Part shown: positions 49,918 to 59,758 of the stretch, piece after piece
Position numbering within the stretch: position 1 is the first letter of the stretch
Layout: each line of letters begins with the position of its first letter
Assembly (NCBI GenBank): GCA_030141605.1
Contig: JAQGDQ010000077.1
Location: 512,501-576,500 of the forward strand
Direction of reading: 5' to 3'
Source of the DNA: Tubiluchus corallicola
Taxonomy: Eukaryota > Priapulida > Priapulimorpha > Priapulimorphida > Tubiluchidae
DNA: 64,000 bases
The notes under the pieces: model-generated
The model's input: the letters and a program-made list of their open reading frames with translations, nothing else
Database searches by the model: none
What the model was told of the DNA's origin: nothing
Position numbers and translations under genes: made by a program

Positions 49918-51253
49918 CGTGTAATTTTTATCGACATCATTCTCTGGTGAGTATTTAAAACACGTTTTATTCCATGGACATGACGTTATTACTAGTAGTA
50001 TTAGTATTACACATACACTCACACTAAGCGGGGCTAGTACTGTTACTTATACAGGGTGGTACATGATCTTTTAATAGGGATATACAAAAAACATAATAGC
50101 ACAGAACATTCCATCAAAGTATCGCGCATACTACAGATTTATCATGCCCTCAAGATTTGGTCATAAGCTTTGTATGGTCGCACAACCTGCAATCTTGAAG
50201 GGTATGATTAAAGCAGTGACTCAAAGAACTATTGTAATAATCTGAGTCATTGAAATTCAACAGATGCTTGACCGTCTGCTGTTAAAAATAATGTGAAGTA
50301 ATTCAAGGTGCAGTTGTAGAGTGTACTGTAGATGCATAACAATCAGTGTAGTAAGCGCAGCAGTAGCCAACTTGACACAGACAGACGTGCTGCTAGCAAC
50401 CAAAGCGAAGTACTATATCTTTGCCTAAAAACTTGTGAAATGGATAGTAATAAATGTAACTTAGAAAGTACACCAATGTGTTTAAAATAAATCAAAAATA
50501 CTGAAATATTTTGACATATTGTAGTGATTTAACATGCAAACATTACATAAGTGCGAAAGTCAAACAGTTTGAGGAGTTGCTTTAGCATTTATTATCAATA
50601 CCTTCATCTAGTTTGTTATATAACCTACAATCGTTAACTCAGGTGTATCTTGATAAGTATCATATTGCGGAATTAGTATTTAGATTTATTAAGTATCTTA
50701 CAAACAAGCAAACTGACTAACTTACTGACATAATATTCAATTTGGCAAACTTTCTGACTAATGGGTTGACTCCTGTTACACTCACAGGCTACTGATCTAT
50801 TCAGCTGTTCACTTAATTGACAGTTTAATTTAAAACTGACAAAAACATCTGAAAGGCCTAAGACTTGCTGTCTTTCTGTTTGACTCGTAGATCTATTGAA
50901 CATGTATATAGCTGTCTGTGGGTACAGACTGACACCACTAGTAGCTCATTCTCGCTGCCTGACTAACTGGCAGAGTGTACCAGTAACTAATTCAGTGACC
51001 AACATATTGAATAACTCACTGAGTTACTCAATGACTAACTATTTCACTGACTATTTTTTAGCAGGGTGGGACATGGTTCACCCTGGGTCGTAAAAAGGCC
51101 TCCGAGTTTAGAATGCTTAAATTGCTAAATTACTCACGAAGGCAGCCTAAAATGGTACTCTATGCAAAAATGTATAAAGTGTTTACTTGGTAAACAGTAC
51201 GTATCATGACAGCAGTATTTTACGTCAAGTTTCTATGTTTTGCACATTTTCAG

Positions 51254-51319
51254 GTGCAGAAGCTTCAGTTGGAACAAAGAATTCATGAAATTATATATCT
51301 GTTAAACAACACGTGTTAA
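51254..51319 (+). other. exon-like stretch (alternative NEK10 end or TDRD12-like 5' exon?)
   Basis: A TTTTCAG acceptor is followed by 21 open codons (VQKLQLEQRIHEI, coiled-coil-like) and TAA, directly at an AGTGAGT-type donor. Its phase 0 start would fit NEK10 exon 23, which ends in phase 0. It could equally be a 5' UTR exon of the TDRD12-like gene, using the donor at 51320. Confidence 0.3.
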
Positions 51320-52426
51320 GTGAGTATATCCTCCTAGTATCATTATTGAATTAAAATTACTTTATGTGCAGTATCAATATAATAATGTGCTATACATTAG
51401 TATCTGAATGAAATCAAGTGTAAATACACTATTAATAATGAACATGTAATTTGCTACTAGTGGTATCAGTGCATTTTCTGATGTTCTCATCATTTTTAAA
51501 GCTTCTATATTTTATTTTACATTTGTATAAGTTAATGAATAAGTATAACCATTTGTTCGCAAACTTATGAATGTAATTAAGTACCTGTTCACATAACTCA
51601 GACGCACTTGTGGCAGGTAAATCACTGAATGTTCCCATCTCTGTACTGTACTGAATTATTGAAGTAATAGTGCAAAATGAAGAAAAACACATGCTGTGTT
51701 CTTGATTTTATTCATAAGAGTGAAATGAACAGCTTTGATTAGTGCTAAAAGTGAGGGGTTTCACTTGCTTCTGGGCTTTCATGTTCTACACTGTATTTAG
51801 CTGCTTTTCTCACTGAGTTAGGATGTATTCATATCCTAAGTTGGCTAAAAACCTAAAATAACCTCTGCTAGTTCACTATCCCTCTTATTAGATTATTATC
51901 TTTCCCAATAAAGTACGCATTATTCCTACTATCAACATAACAAGTCCCTGGCACTGAACTGTATTACAGTGGGAAGAACTGTATCAGAAAAAATAATAAT
52001 GGTAGAGCATGCCAATAATGCCAAAGATACATAATATTACAACAGCTAAACTGCTGGGTTTTTAAGACAGCATAAGAAGCAAAAGTAGAGGTTAAATGTA
52101 GGCTAAAAGGTGAAAGTCGAAAAGAAATTCGAAAACATTCATTTTTTCATTGAGGAACGTATATAGCTATAGCTTATAAATGTATTTTTAATTACCGTTT
52201 TCAAAAATGTAATATGCTTGTTGTGATGTGTGTATGACATGAAGCTTCACCATTTAGAATGATTAGAATCATTTTAAATGCTTGTTTTTTGCCAGATCCT
52301 CCCAAAAAATTGTCATAAAAATTGTCTTTTTTGTACTACTACAAAACGCTGATGCTACAACTTTTAGTAATTTGTAATAACGGACTTTTCTCTTGACTTA
52401 TTGCAGGTGGATATTGCAGTGGCAAC

Positions 52427-55400
52427 ATGACATCTCTTCAAATGACTGAAATGATTAATGTGACTATATTAGAAGTTCAAAGCCCAGTTCATTACATTGT
52501 ACAAGAAATACCTTCTGTAGGTGATACACATTCGGAAGCAGCAAAGTTTAAGGAGCTACGAAATCAAATGGACTTGTTCTATAAACACTCTGCTCGTAAG
52601 CTAGTTGATCCAAAAAATGGCCAGTATTGTGTCTTTCCTTGGAGAAATAAAGGATATGTTAGAGCAAAAATTGAAGAAATTTTCCGTCGCAGGAGTGGGT
52701 ACCATGCTAACTGCATACTGCTAGATTTTTCTAATGTGGTTGGTAAATCTGTGAACGACCTTTATGAAGCAGAAGATGAGTACTTTCAGTTTCCATTTCA
52801 GGCCAAGCATTTCGAACTTTATGGTATTCAGCCGTTAACTTTAACCATTGACTATGACAATGATCTAAAAGCTGAAAAGAGGCCCACTTTAGGGTGGGAT
52901 GAAGCCGCACTTAAAGCTGTATGCTCTAGAGTTGAAGAAGCTGGCGGTTATAAAATTGTTGTGCAACACAGAGACTGCAATGACGTCTTATATGGTAATC
53001 TTTACCTCAGCATCAATCACAAGTGTTACTGTATCAATGACTGGCTGGTAGAACATGAATATGGGTTTAGAACTGTTCTCGGCAGGCTTCCTAACGCATC
53101 ACCACCAACATCCCTTGTTATTGACAGAGGTGAACCAATGCCAAAGCCAGAAATACTAAATTCAGAAAACACGTGCAATACAAAATTTGCATGTGAAGAT
53201 GAAGCAGAAAGCATTGACAACAGTGGTAACAAATCATTACCATCATCATTATGCTCTGCATTAAGTGCCAAGTCCACAAACACTAATTACAAATTTCCAG
53301 TAGGGCGTGGCTCTGCATTGCAGCACAAAAAGGTAAAAGAAACTGTTGGAAGCAGTAATACTTCACATGTACCATTTCAGCATTCAGTGGTGAGCACTCA
53401 GCTGGAAAACAATCAGAGCAGTATTAGTGATATTTCATATCAATATTCTCAATGCTTAGCTTTGAAAAATAAACAGGCAAACATCCGTGATGTCAAGTCA
53501 GACTACAAATTTGCCAATTATAAATCTCCAGTCGGGCGCGGTACTGCGTTAAAGCAGTTATTGTCACCTGCATCAAAGCATGCTTGTCATATTGCTCCGT
53601 TAGTATGTAAAACGGAGGCATTTAAGCACCCAAGTGGAAATGCTTTTGGAACAAGTGTTAGTTCAGATAATCGAGTGCTTCGTCATCTAGCAATGTACGA
53701 AAGGGCTGACAGTGTAGCTGAAGTAACTAATGTGCAACTTAAACAGCCGAATTTAACAGTTTTCGTAAGAAACAAAACAAAGTCCTCTGGCAGTTTGAAC
53801 TCAGATAGTAGAGTATCTTGTGTTACAGCAGTAAGTGAAACAAAACATGTCAATCAATCTGCTATTATGAAGCCCGATGACAGCATTATTTCTCAGGTGC
53901 CACAGTTTGGCAATTTTGACACAACTCAACTTCCACCACTTGTGAAATTTAATGATATGCCTTTGCACAATATTCATAAAGATAGCTTGCAGCTTTCTCC
54001 ATCAGAGAAATTTCGTACTGGGCAGACAGCTGCCAGTCCACTCTCAAGTCCTGCTTTACCTGCCACAAGCCACAATCAGGAGGATGACACTTTGCCAGAT
54101 GCCAAATGCCAGACATTAACTGTGAAAGGTCAGCATTCGCTTAATCTGCCATCAGATGAAGTTGGCAGCCATCAGATGAATATTGTTCCACAAATTAAAT
54201 TCAAATTTCAGCACACACAAGACGAAATTAGCAGTCAGCAGCAATGTGTCACTTCAGCTGATGAGCCTACCAAAGAGCTTTCTTCTATCTCCCCATCCTG
54301 TAATTTTTCAAGTTGCCACTCATATACTACTGCCTTAGACAAGTGTAGCAGTACGAAGCCACTTTTCATTCCAGCAGATGATTTTAGTAGTGATCATCCA
54401 AGTTTTTCATCTCAATGTAATTCTGGTTGTCATGACTTGGTTGTCTCTCCACCTGATAATAGCCAGCAGCCACATGTCACCTCAGCAGACGATTGCAGTA
54501 GTAATCAACTGCATTTAACACCACCAGAAGTTAATATTGAGCAGTCTTGCATAACTTCTCTACAAGATCATAGTCATCATGATTCCTACATTCCCCCACC
54601 TTCTGATTTCAGCAGTCAGCAGCCGCTTTCCACTCCTAGTAACCACATAACCAGTCAAGTTCCATATATTCCACCACAAAATGATTTTAGTATTGACCAG
54701 CCACATATAGTTTTATCAGATGAACTTAGTAGCCTGCAGCCATGTGCCTCTCCACTGTCTGAGTTTGCTTTGCTCCAGACAGTTATTCCACCACCAGAAG
54801 AATTTAGTGACTTGCAAACTCAGGTGGTACTCCTAGACAGCATTTTAAACATTGACCCACCAATCGAATTTGATGATTGTGAGAGCAAAGCTTCGGCTAG
54901 TGATGCAAGTGAGAGTGGGAATGAAATTGGATTAAACAAGGACTCTTTTTCACTGAACATTATGCCAGGTTTCAGTCATGTACAAGCATGTGAAAGTGGT
55001 ACCTTAGTTGAATATAGAAGTAAAACAAGTGCAACTCGAACCGAAACAGAAGTTGAAAGTCAGAATAAATATGTACTCAAAGGTCGTTTACCCAAACATG
55101 TAAATGTTTCAAAGGAAAGTAAGGAATTACAAGATATGGGAGGACAATATCAGTTTTTCTCTGAGGCTGTTAGAGCAGATATAGACAAATGTGGCGTATT
55201 TGTACGTGGAAGAGAACTTGTTAAACCCATCTGGAGCCTGGAGTTATCTCCAATTAATGAAGTGATTAAAAGCAAACTCTCAGACTTGGGTTTTAAAAGA
55301 CCAAAACCTGTGCAGGCATTTTCCTGGCCACACATCTTTCGATGCTGCAACAGAATTGTTGCCATATCATCCCCAGGAACAGGAAAAACACTTGCCTTTT

Positions 55401-58400
55401 TACTGCCTATTATGACCAAAATTCTCCAGCCAGATTTATTTAAAGATATACCTCTTGGGCGTGGGCCTTTAGCTTTAGTGCTATGCTCATCTTGGAAAAG
55501 AGCAGTGGGAGTTTATGATCAGTTGAGGGAACTGTGGCCTGTAGATTCAGAGGAAATGAAGACTGTTGTCATCCATGCTGGTGGGCAAGAGAAAAAGGAG
55601 CAAGAAGTTCAGCTTTTAAATGGCTGCAAAATGCTTATTGCAACACCCCACTGTTTAATACGCATGTTAGAGGCAAAGATAACTGATCTTGAAAGGCTTT
55701 GCTACTTTGTTCTAGACAACATTGATATTTTGGCTGAACAGTTTGTAGAACTTTTACGAAAGCTGATGACAGAATTTGGTAAAGTGTTGGAATGCAGAGC
55801 AACTACAAAAATAGGCAAAGGCTTTACTACAGTACCAACTCAAATAATTGCATGTGGTGCCCAGTGGAGCAGGGGTGTTAGGTCATTTGTGGAAAGCTAC
55901 ATGAATCTCGACATGGTTATAATCATCAGCTCGAAAATTGAAGCAGCCGTCTATGCAGCTGTCAGGCAGGATGTAAAAGTTGTAAGTAAGGCTGGTCTTT
56001 CACTTGCCTTATCTAGTGCTATAAAAAGTCTTGATCCGTCCATCCGCAAAGTTCTTTTGTTTGTAGCAGATGAGGGAGAAGAAACGTCGAACAAGGACAT
56101 AGAAAAAGTCGATTCCTTAGCTTCGTTTACTGTTGCACATGTAAGAAAAACGGATGAAGTTGTCATCTTTAATGATAGTATGGACAACCTTGAAATCCGT
56201 GATAACCGAGAAAAGTGGTTCAAAGGCTGTTCATCTCCAACAGGCCGAATGTTCATGGTGACTCATGATAAATGTTTTGATAAACTGGGTGTAACTGATG
56301 CTGATTGTGTCATACATTGGGATTTACCCAAACGTCTGAAGAACATTTTTGGAAATAGGCTGCAGTGTATGGAAGACCACTACCCTGGGTTTGAGGGTTG
56401 TGTTGATAAAAAGCAATTGAATGTGCACATTAATGCCCAAAAATGCATGCAAGAACTACGTTGCTTATCAATTGTTTTCATCACGGAAGAATGCGAACAA
56501 CAAGGCAAATTTTTTCTTTGTTTATTGGAAAGACTGCAGCAGGTGGTTCCTGCCGAATTGCGCCTGTTTGTAGAAACAACTGAGAAAAATCAAGAAGCGA
56601 GCAAGGATCAGAGAGAACTTTGTAGCTACCTAAAAGCATATGGAAAATGCCAAGACTCTCTTCATTGCAAGTGTAGACATCAGCTATATGAGTCGCTAGA
56701 CAAACCTGGAGTGTTCTCTTCTTATATTGCTCTGCCTACATCAGGAGAAGTAAAAGTATTAATCACACACATTGAAGATGCTTCCAGATATTATGGACGG
56801 CTACTAGAACATCGCAGTAAGAACAATATTATTAAGAAAATCCCGTCCCAGTATCAGCAGTTGAGTTTTGATTTGCAGTTGCATTATGTTGTAGATACTC
56901 GGTGCACACCACATTCTGAGCCACAAATAGGTGACTTGTGTATTTCTAAAGATAACAATGGCATTGCTAAGCGTGTTAAAGTTGTTGCATTTGCTAAGGA
57001 CTCAAAAAGTTGTGTGGTGCACTATGTAGATGAGGGCATGTTCAGTGAGGTTAAGGCAAACGGGTTGCTAACTATGCATGATAAATTTAAACTGGTGCCA
57101 TTCCAAGTAGTTGAAATCTATCTAGCTAATATAAAGCCTACTGATGATGACATAGACTGGCCTCCAGCTGCTCAAGAAAAAGCATTAACATTGGTGAAGG
57201 GACAGCACCTTGATGGGAAAATTCTTCTATCATTAGGCAATATTCTGTGGCTCAATCCTTTGGTAAAACGAACTTACCTATCCGACATTAAGACTTATAT
57301 TAATGATTATAATGTATGTTCACAGTTATTGAGATCTGGGCTTTGTGTTCAAAACAATGACCATATCACATTGTTACGCAATATATGCAAAGGTGTTATT
57401 GCTCTGCCTGAGCAGCATGTTACCAACAGCGAGCTCTCGCTACCAGAATCTGTTGCTGAATTACCTGTTAATGAGTGTATTGCAGTGTATGTGTCAGCTG
57501 TACATGCTCCTGACCACATTTTCATACAAAAAGCTGACACTGCAGATGAATTGAATTCTCTTATGCAAAAAATGAATACAGAAGAAATCAATTCTCGCCA
57601 AAGAATTTTAAATGTAGCTGAAGGCCTGTTATGCTTAGCTGTAATGCCAACTGAAAATCAGTGGAATCGTGGACGCATTATAAATATTTCTAAAGCAGAA
57701 AATGGCGTGCAAGAAGTTGAGGTATTTTATGTGGATTACGGTGACACAGAATTCGTCGCTATTGATGATCTGCGGCCAATTACTCCTGCAGAATTGGAAT
57801 TGCCATTTCAAGCCATTGAATGTGCATTGGCAGACATTTTGCCAGTTGATGGTGGCGAGTGGACTGAAGCCAGTTCTAATGCTCTATGGGAATCAACTTT
57901 GAATGAAAATGGAACTAAAATGCTCTTGACAGCAGTAGCCACTAACTGCTCAAGTGACATCAGTCAGTTTACTAAACAACCAATTTACAACGTACAACTG
58001 AGCAACAATATGCGTACTGATGGCATTGTTTTTAATCATCATCTGATATCGCTGGGCCATGCAATTCCCAGCAACAGTTTACTGCAGAAATTGTTTCCAG
58101 TTTCTGCACAGCACTTAATTTTGTCATTACTAAAAAGTAATGACATTAGTGTTAAGATAAAATTAGCCAATGACATTAAAAAAGCTTTTGATCACAATCC
58201 ATCTCAACAAGAATGCGTGCAAGTTTTTTGCAGGCTATTCAAATTTTGCAGTGAAGAACAGCTGCATTGTTTTCTTCTTCAAACATTATGTGACTTAATT
58301 ACTGAAAAATTTGTAAGCTGTGAAATTTTCATGCAGGAAAAATTTGTAAGATCAATGAGCACATTTCTGGCTCAAGCAAGAAATTCGGAATCAATAGAAT

Positions 58401-59758
58401 GTGTCACAAGACTGATATCGTACCTTACAGCTACTTCAGATTTTTGTGCATGCATACAGGACAGTAGCTTGCTCGTTGACATGTGTTTGGTGTTGAATGT
58501 CTATAGTAATACGGAAATTATTAAAAACACACTGCAAGTGCTGAAAAATCTGGTTGAAAATGATTCAAGAAACTGTTTATCAATTAAACATGCTGGAGGT
58601 ATAACAGCTATTTGCAACTTGCTTTTTGAAATTGATGATGAGTCTGTACTTGAACAGATTGCATCAGCTTTAGAGAAATTAGCTGTGTCATACGACAACA
58701 GAGATGAAGTTGCAAAACTAGGTGGAGTAAAAGGGCTGATTAAAAAAATGCAAATTACAACAAACAGAAAATTTCTTAGAACGGGTCTGCATGCTTTAAT
58801 ACAACTTGCATGGGAAAACCAGGAGAACTGTGAGACAATTTTACGCATTTTTTCATCAGGCTTAAGAGATTTCCATGATGAAGTAATTCAGAATGCAATG
58901 CTGGACGTGCTGTTAAAGATATCGTTTAATGGCGACATTAACGATGGTTCGCTTGAGGAAACTGGTGAACATATGTCAGAATTTAAGTTAGTACGGCAGC
59001 TGATGGCAATTGTTTTACAACAGCCAGGACTTTGTACTGATTTGCTCAATGAATACAGTGAATTTCTTCCACGAGACTTGCAAACCAAATCTAGTGTCAT
59101 GGAGGTAGCCTCTGTCAGCAACAGTGCCACTAATACAAATACTGAGCATGTGAAAGGAACTACAAACGATGGGTCATGGTATACCCCAGAATGTAAGTGG
59201 TCACAACGGGGCCACCTGATTTTAATTTCAGTTCTGTTACATGGAGTTGAGAAAGAATCATGCAGTTTGGCCATCGATGATCGCAATCTTAATTTTGCAA
59301 CAAAAATCAGTGACAAAAGATATAAAATGCAACTGTCATTGTATTCTTCAGTCATTTTGCAAAAAATGGATGTTTTAGGTAGGGAAGTGCTACTTTATCT
59401 TGACAAAGGAAATGATTCTAAGTGGCCACGGTTATGTAGCATGAAGAAAAAATTGCCAAACGTCTCACTAGATTATGACAGACTTGAAAGTTCTGATTCT
59501 GAATCTTGTAATTGGAATAGCAAACCAAAAAGGCCAAAGAAAAGAAAAATGACTGCTAAGAAATTGAAAGACTTAGCCGCAGATATTGAAGCAAATTCTG
59601 GTGATAGTGACAAGTTATTAGATGATCAGGAAGGAGTACCAGGTGGCCTGTATGATGCTGGTAATGTTTGGAAGCCTGAAGATGTTGATAGTGATGTAGC
59701 GTCCACCTATTCTACTGACGGCATGGTTGATCGGGATGAGCACAACTATTTGGATTAA
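52427..59758 (+). CDS. TDRD12: TDRD12-like giant Tudor/DEAD-helicase protein with armadillo and CS domains, single exon
   Basis: 2443 aa. TDRD12 and the insect Yb proteins are germline-granule factors for piRNA production, binding PIWI proteins through Tudor domains. Order seen: extended Tudor 1 (residues about 9-225); long Ser/Pro/Gln-rich linker (about 235-900) with a 13-residue tandem repeat (626-803) and two PVGRG motifs (about 291 and 368); DEAD-like helicase core (about 935-1370) with Q-motif, intact Walker A SSPGTGKT (981-988) but DNID (1097-1100) instead of DEAD and no recognisable HRxGRxGR; CCCH finger C-x8-C-x5-C-x3-H (1399-1418); Tudor 2 (about 1430-1640, YVDEG 1533-1537); Tudor 3 (about 1665-1880, YVDYGD 1768-1773); armadillo-like helical block (about 1890-2180); CS/p23 domain (about 2250-2340); basic NLS-like patch (about 2366-2382). 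The helicase, Tudor and CS set identifies the family. As I recall, mammalian TDRD12 is about half this length and has no armadillo block. ATG 52427 has an in-frame TGA at 52394-52396, and a splice acceptor (CAG, 52403-52405) may join a 5' UTR exon. No coding intron is visible, unlike its intron-rich neighbours. Confidence 0.93.
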   Translation: MTSLQMTEMINVTILEVQSPVHYIVQEIPSVGDTHSEAAKFKELRNQMDLFYKHSARKLVDPKNGQYCVFPWRNKGYVRAKIEEIFRRRSGYHANCILLDFSNVVGKSVNDLYEAEDEYFQFPFQAKHFELYGIQPLTLTIDYDNDLKAEKRPTLGWDEAALKAVCSRVEEAGGYKIVVQHRDCNDVLYGNLYLSINHKCYCINDWLVEHEYGFRTVLGRLPNASPPTSLVIDRGEPMPKPEILNSENTCNTKFACEDEAESIDNSGNKSLPSSLCSALSAKSTNTNYKFPVGRGSALQHKKVKETVGSSNTSHVPFQHSVVSTQLENNQSSISDISYQYSQCLALKNKQANIRDVKSDYKFANYKSPVGRGTALKQLLSPASKHACHIAPLVCKTEAFKHPSGNAFGTSVSSDNRVLRHLAMYERADSVAEVTNVQLKQPNLTVFVRNKTKSSGSLNSDSRVSCVTAVSETKHVNQSAIMKPDDSIISQVPQFGNFDTTQLPPLVKFNDMPLHNIHKDSLQLSPSEKFRTGQTAASPLSSPALPATSHNQEDDTLPDAKCQTLTVKGQHSLNLPSDEVGSHQMNIVPQIKFKFQHTQDEISSQQQCVTSADEPTKELSSISPSCNFSSCHSYTTALDKCSSTKPLFIPADDFSSDHPSFSSQCNSGCHDLVVSPPDNSQQPHVTSADDCSSNQLHLTPPEVNIEQSCITSLQDHSHHDSYIPPPSDFSSQQPLSTPSNHITSQVPYIPPQNDFSIDQPHIVLSDELSSLQPCASPLSEFALLQTVIPPPEEFSDLQTQVVLLDSILNIDPPIEFDDCESKASASDASESGNEIGLNKDSFSLNIMPGFSHVQACESGTLVEYRSKTSATRTETEVESQNKYVLKGRLPKHVNVSKESKELQDMGGQYQFFSEAVRADIDKCGVFVRGRELVKPIWSLELSPINEVIKSKLSDLGFKRPKPVQAFSWPHIFRCCNRIVAISSPGTGKTLAFLLPIMTKILQPDLFKDIPLGRGPLALVLCSSWKRAVGVYDQLRELWPVDSEEMKTVVIHAGGQEKKEQEVQLLNGCKMLIATPHCLIRMLEAKITDLERLCYFVLDNIDILAEQFVELLRKLMTEFGKVLECRATTKIGKGFTTVPTQIIACGAQWSRGVRSFVESYMNLDMVIIISSKIEAAVYAAVRQDVKVVSKAGLSLALSSAIKSLDPSIRKVLLFVADEGEETSNKDIEKVDSLASFTVAHVRKTDEVVIFNDSMDNLEIRDNREKWFKGCSSPTGRMFMVTHDKCFDKLGVTDADCVIHWDLPKRLKNIFGNRLQCMEDHYPGFEGCVDKKQLNVHINAQKCMQELRCLSIVFITEECEQQGKFFLCLLERLQQVVPAELRLFVETTEKNQEASKDQRELCSYLKAYGKCQDSLHCKCRHQLYESLDKPGVFSSYIALPTSGEVKVLITHIEDASRYYGRLLEHRSKNNIIKKIPSQYQQLSFDLQLHYVVDTRCTPHSEPQIGDLCISKDNNGIAKRVKVVAFAKDSKSCVVHYVDEGMFSEVKANGLLTMHDKFKLVPFQVVEIYLANIKPTDDDIDWPPAAQEKALTLVKGQHLDGKILLSLGNILWLNPLVKRTYLSDIKTYINDYNVCSQLLRSGLCVQNNDHITLLRNICKGVIALPEQHVTNSELSLPESVAELPVNECIAVYVSAVHAPDHIFIQKADTADELNSLMQKMNTEEINSRQRILNVAEGLLCLAVMPTENQWNRGRIINISKAENGVQEVEVFYVDYGDTEFVAIDDLRPITPAELELPFQAIECALADILPVDGGEWTEASSNALWESTLNENGTKMLLTAVATNCSSDISQFTKQPIYNVQLSNNMRTDGIVFNHHLISLGHAIPSNSLLQKLFPVSAQHLILSLLKSNDISVKIKLANDIKKAFDHNPSQQECVQVFCRLFKFCSEEQLHCFLLQTLCDLITEKFVSCEIFMQEKFVRSMSTFLAQARNSESIECVTRLISYLTATSDFCACIQDSSLLVDMCLVLNVYSNTEIIKNTLQVLKNLVENDSRNCLSIKHAGGITAICNLLFEIDDESVLEQIASALEKLAVSYDNRDEVAKLGGVKGLIKKMQITTNRKFLRTGLHALIQLAWENQENCETILRIFSSGLRDFHDEVIQNAMLDVLLKISFNGDINDGSLEETGEHMSEFKLVRQLMAIVLQQPGLCTDLLNEYSEFLPRDLQTKSSVMEVASVSNSATNTNTEHVKGTTNDGSWYTPECKWSQRGHLILISVLLHGVEKESCSLAIDDRNLNFATKISDKRYKMQLSLYSSVILQKMDVLGREVLLYLDKGNDSKWPRLCSMKKKLPNVSLDYDRLESSDSESCNWNSKPKRPKKRKMTAKKLKDLAADIEANSGDSDKLLDDQEGVPGGLYDAGNVWKPEDVDSDVASTYSTDGMVDRDEHNYLD

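Larger units (their letters stand above)
47583..52426. other. region between the GRXCR-like exons and the TDRD12-like gene
   Basis: Expected to hold the missing upstream GRXCR-like exons (minus strand) and the TDRD12-like promoter (plus strand). Visible items: a 35-bp tandem hairpin repeat (48003-48209), a TA-rich run (about 48455-48510), a comparatively GC-rich island open on both strands (49609-49917), a plus-strand exon-like stretch 51254-51319 with good acceptor and donor, and a splice acceptor at 52401-52405 just before the TDRD12-like start. The last suggests a non-coding 5' exon. None of these could be assigned firmly. Confidence 0.5.

Noticed and set aside
53026-59355. Several minus-strand frames of 80-155 codons opposite the TDRD12-like gene
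   Set aside because: They are antisense shadows of a well-supported coding frame and show no family motifs.
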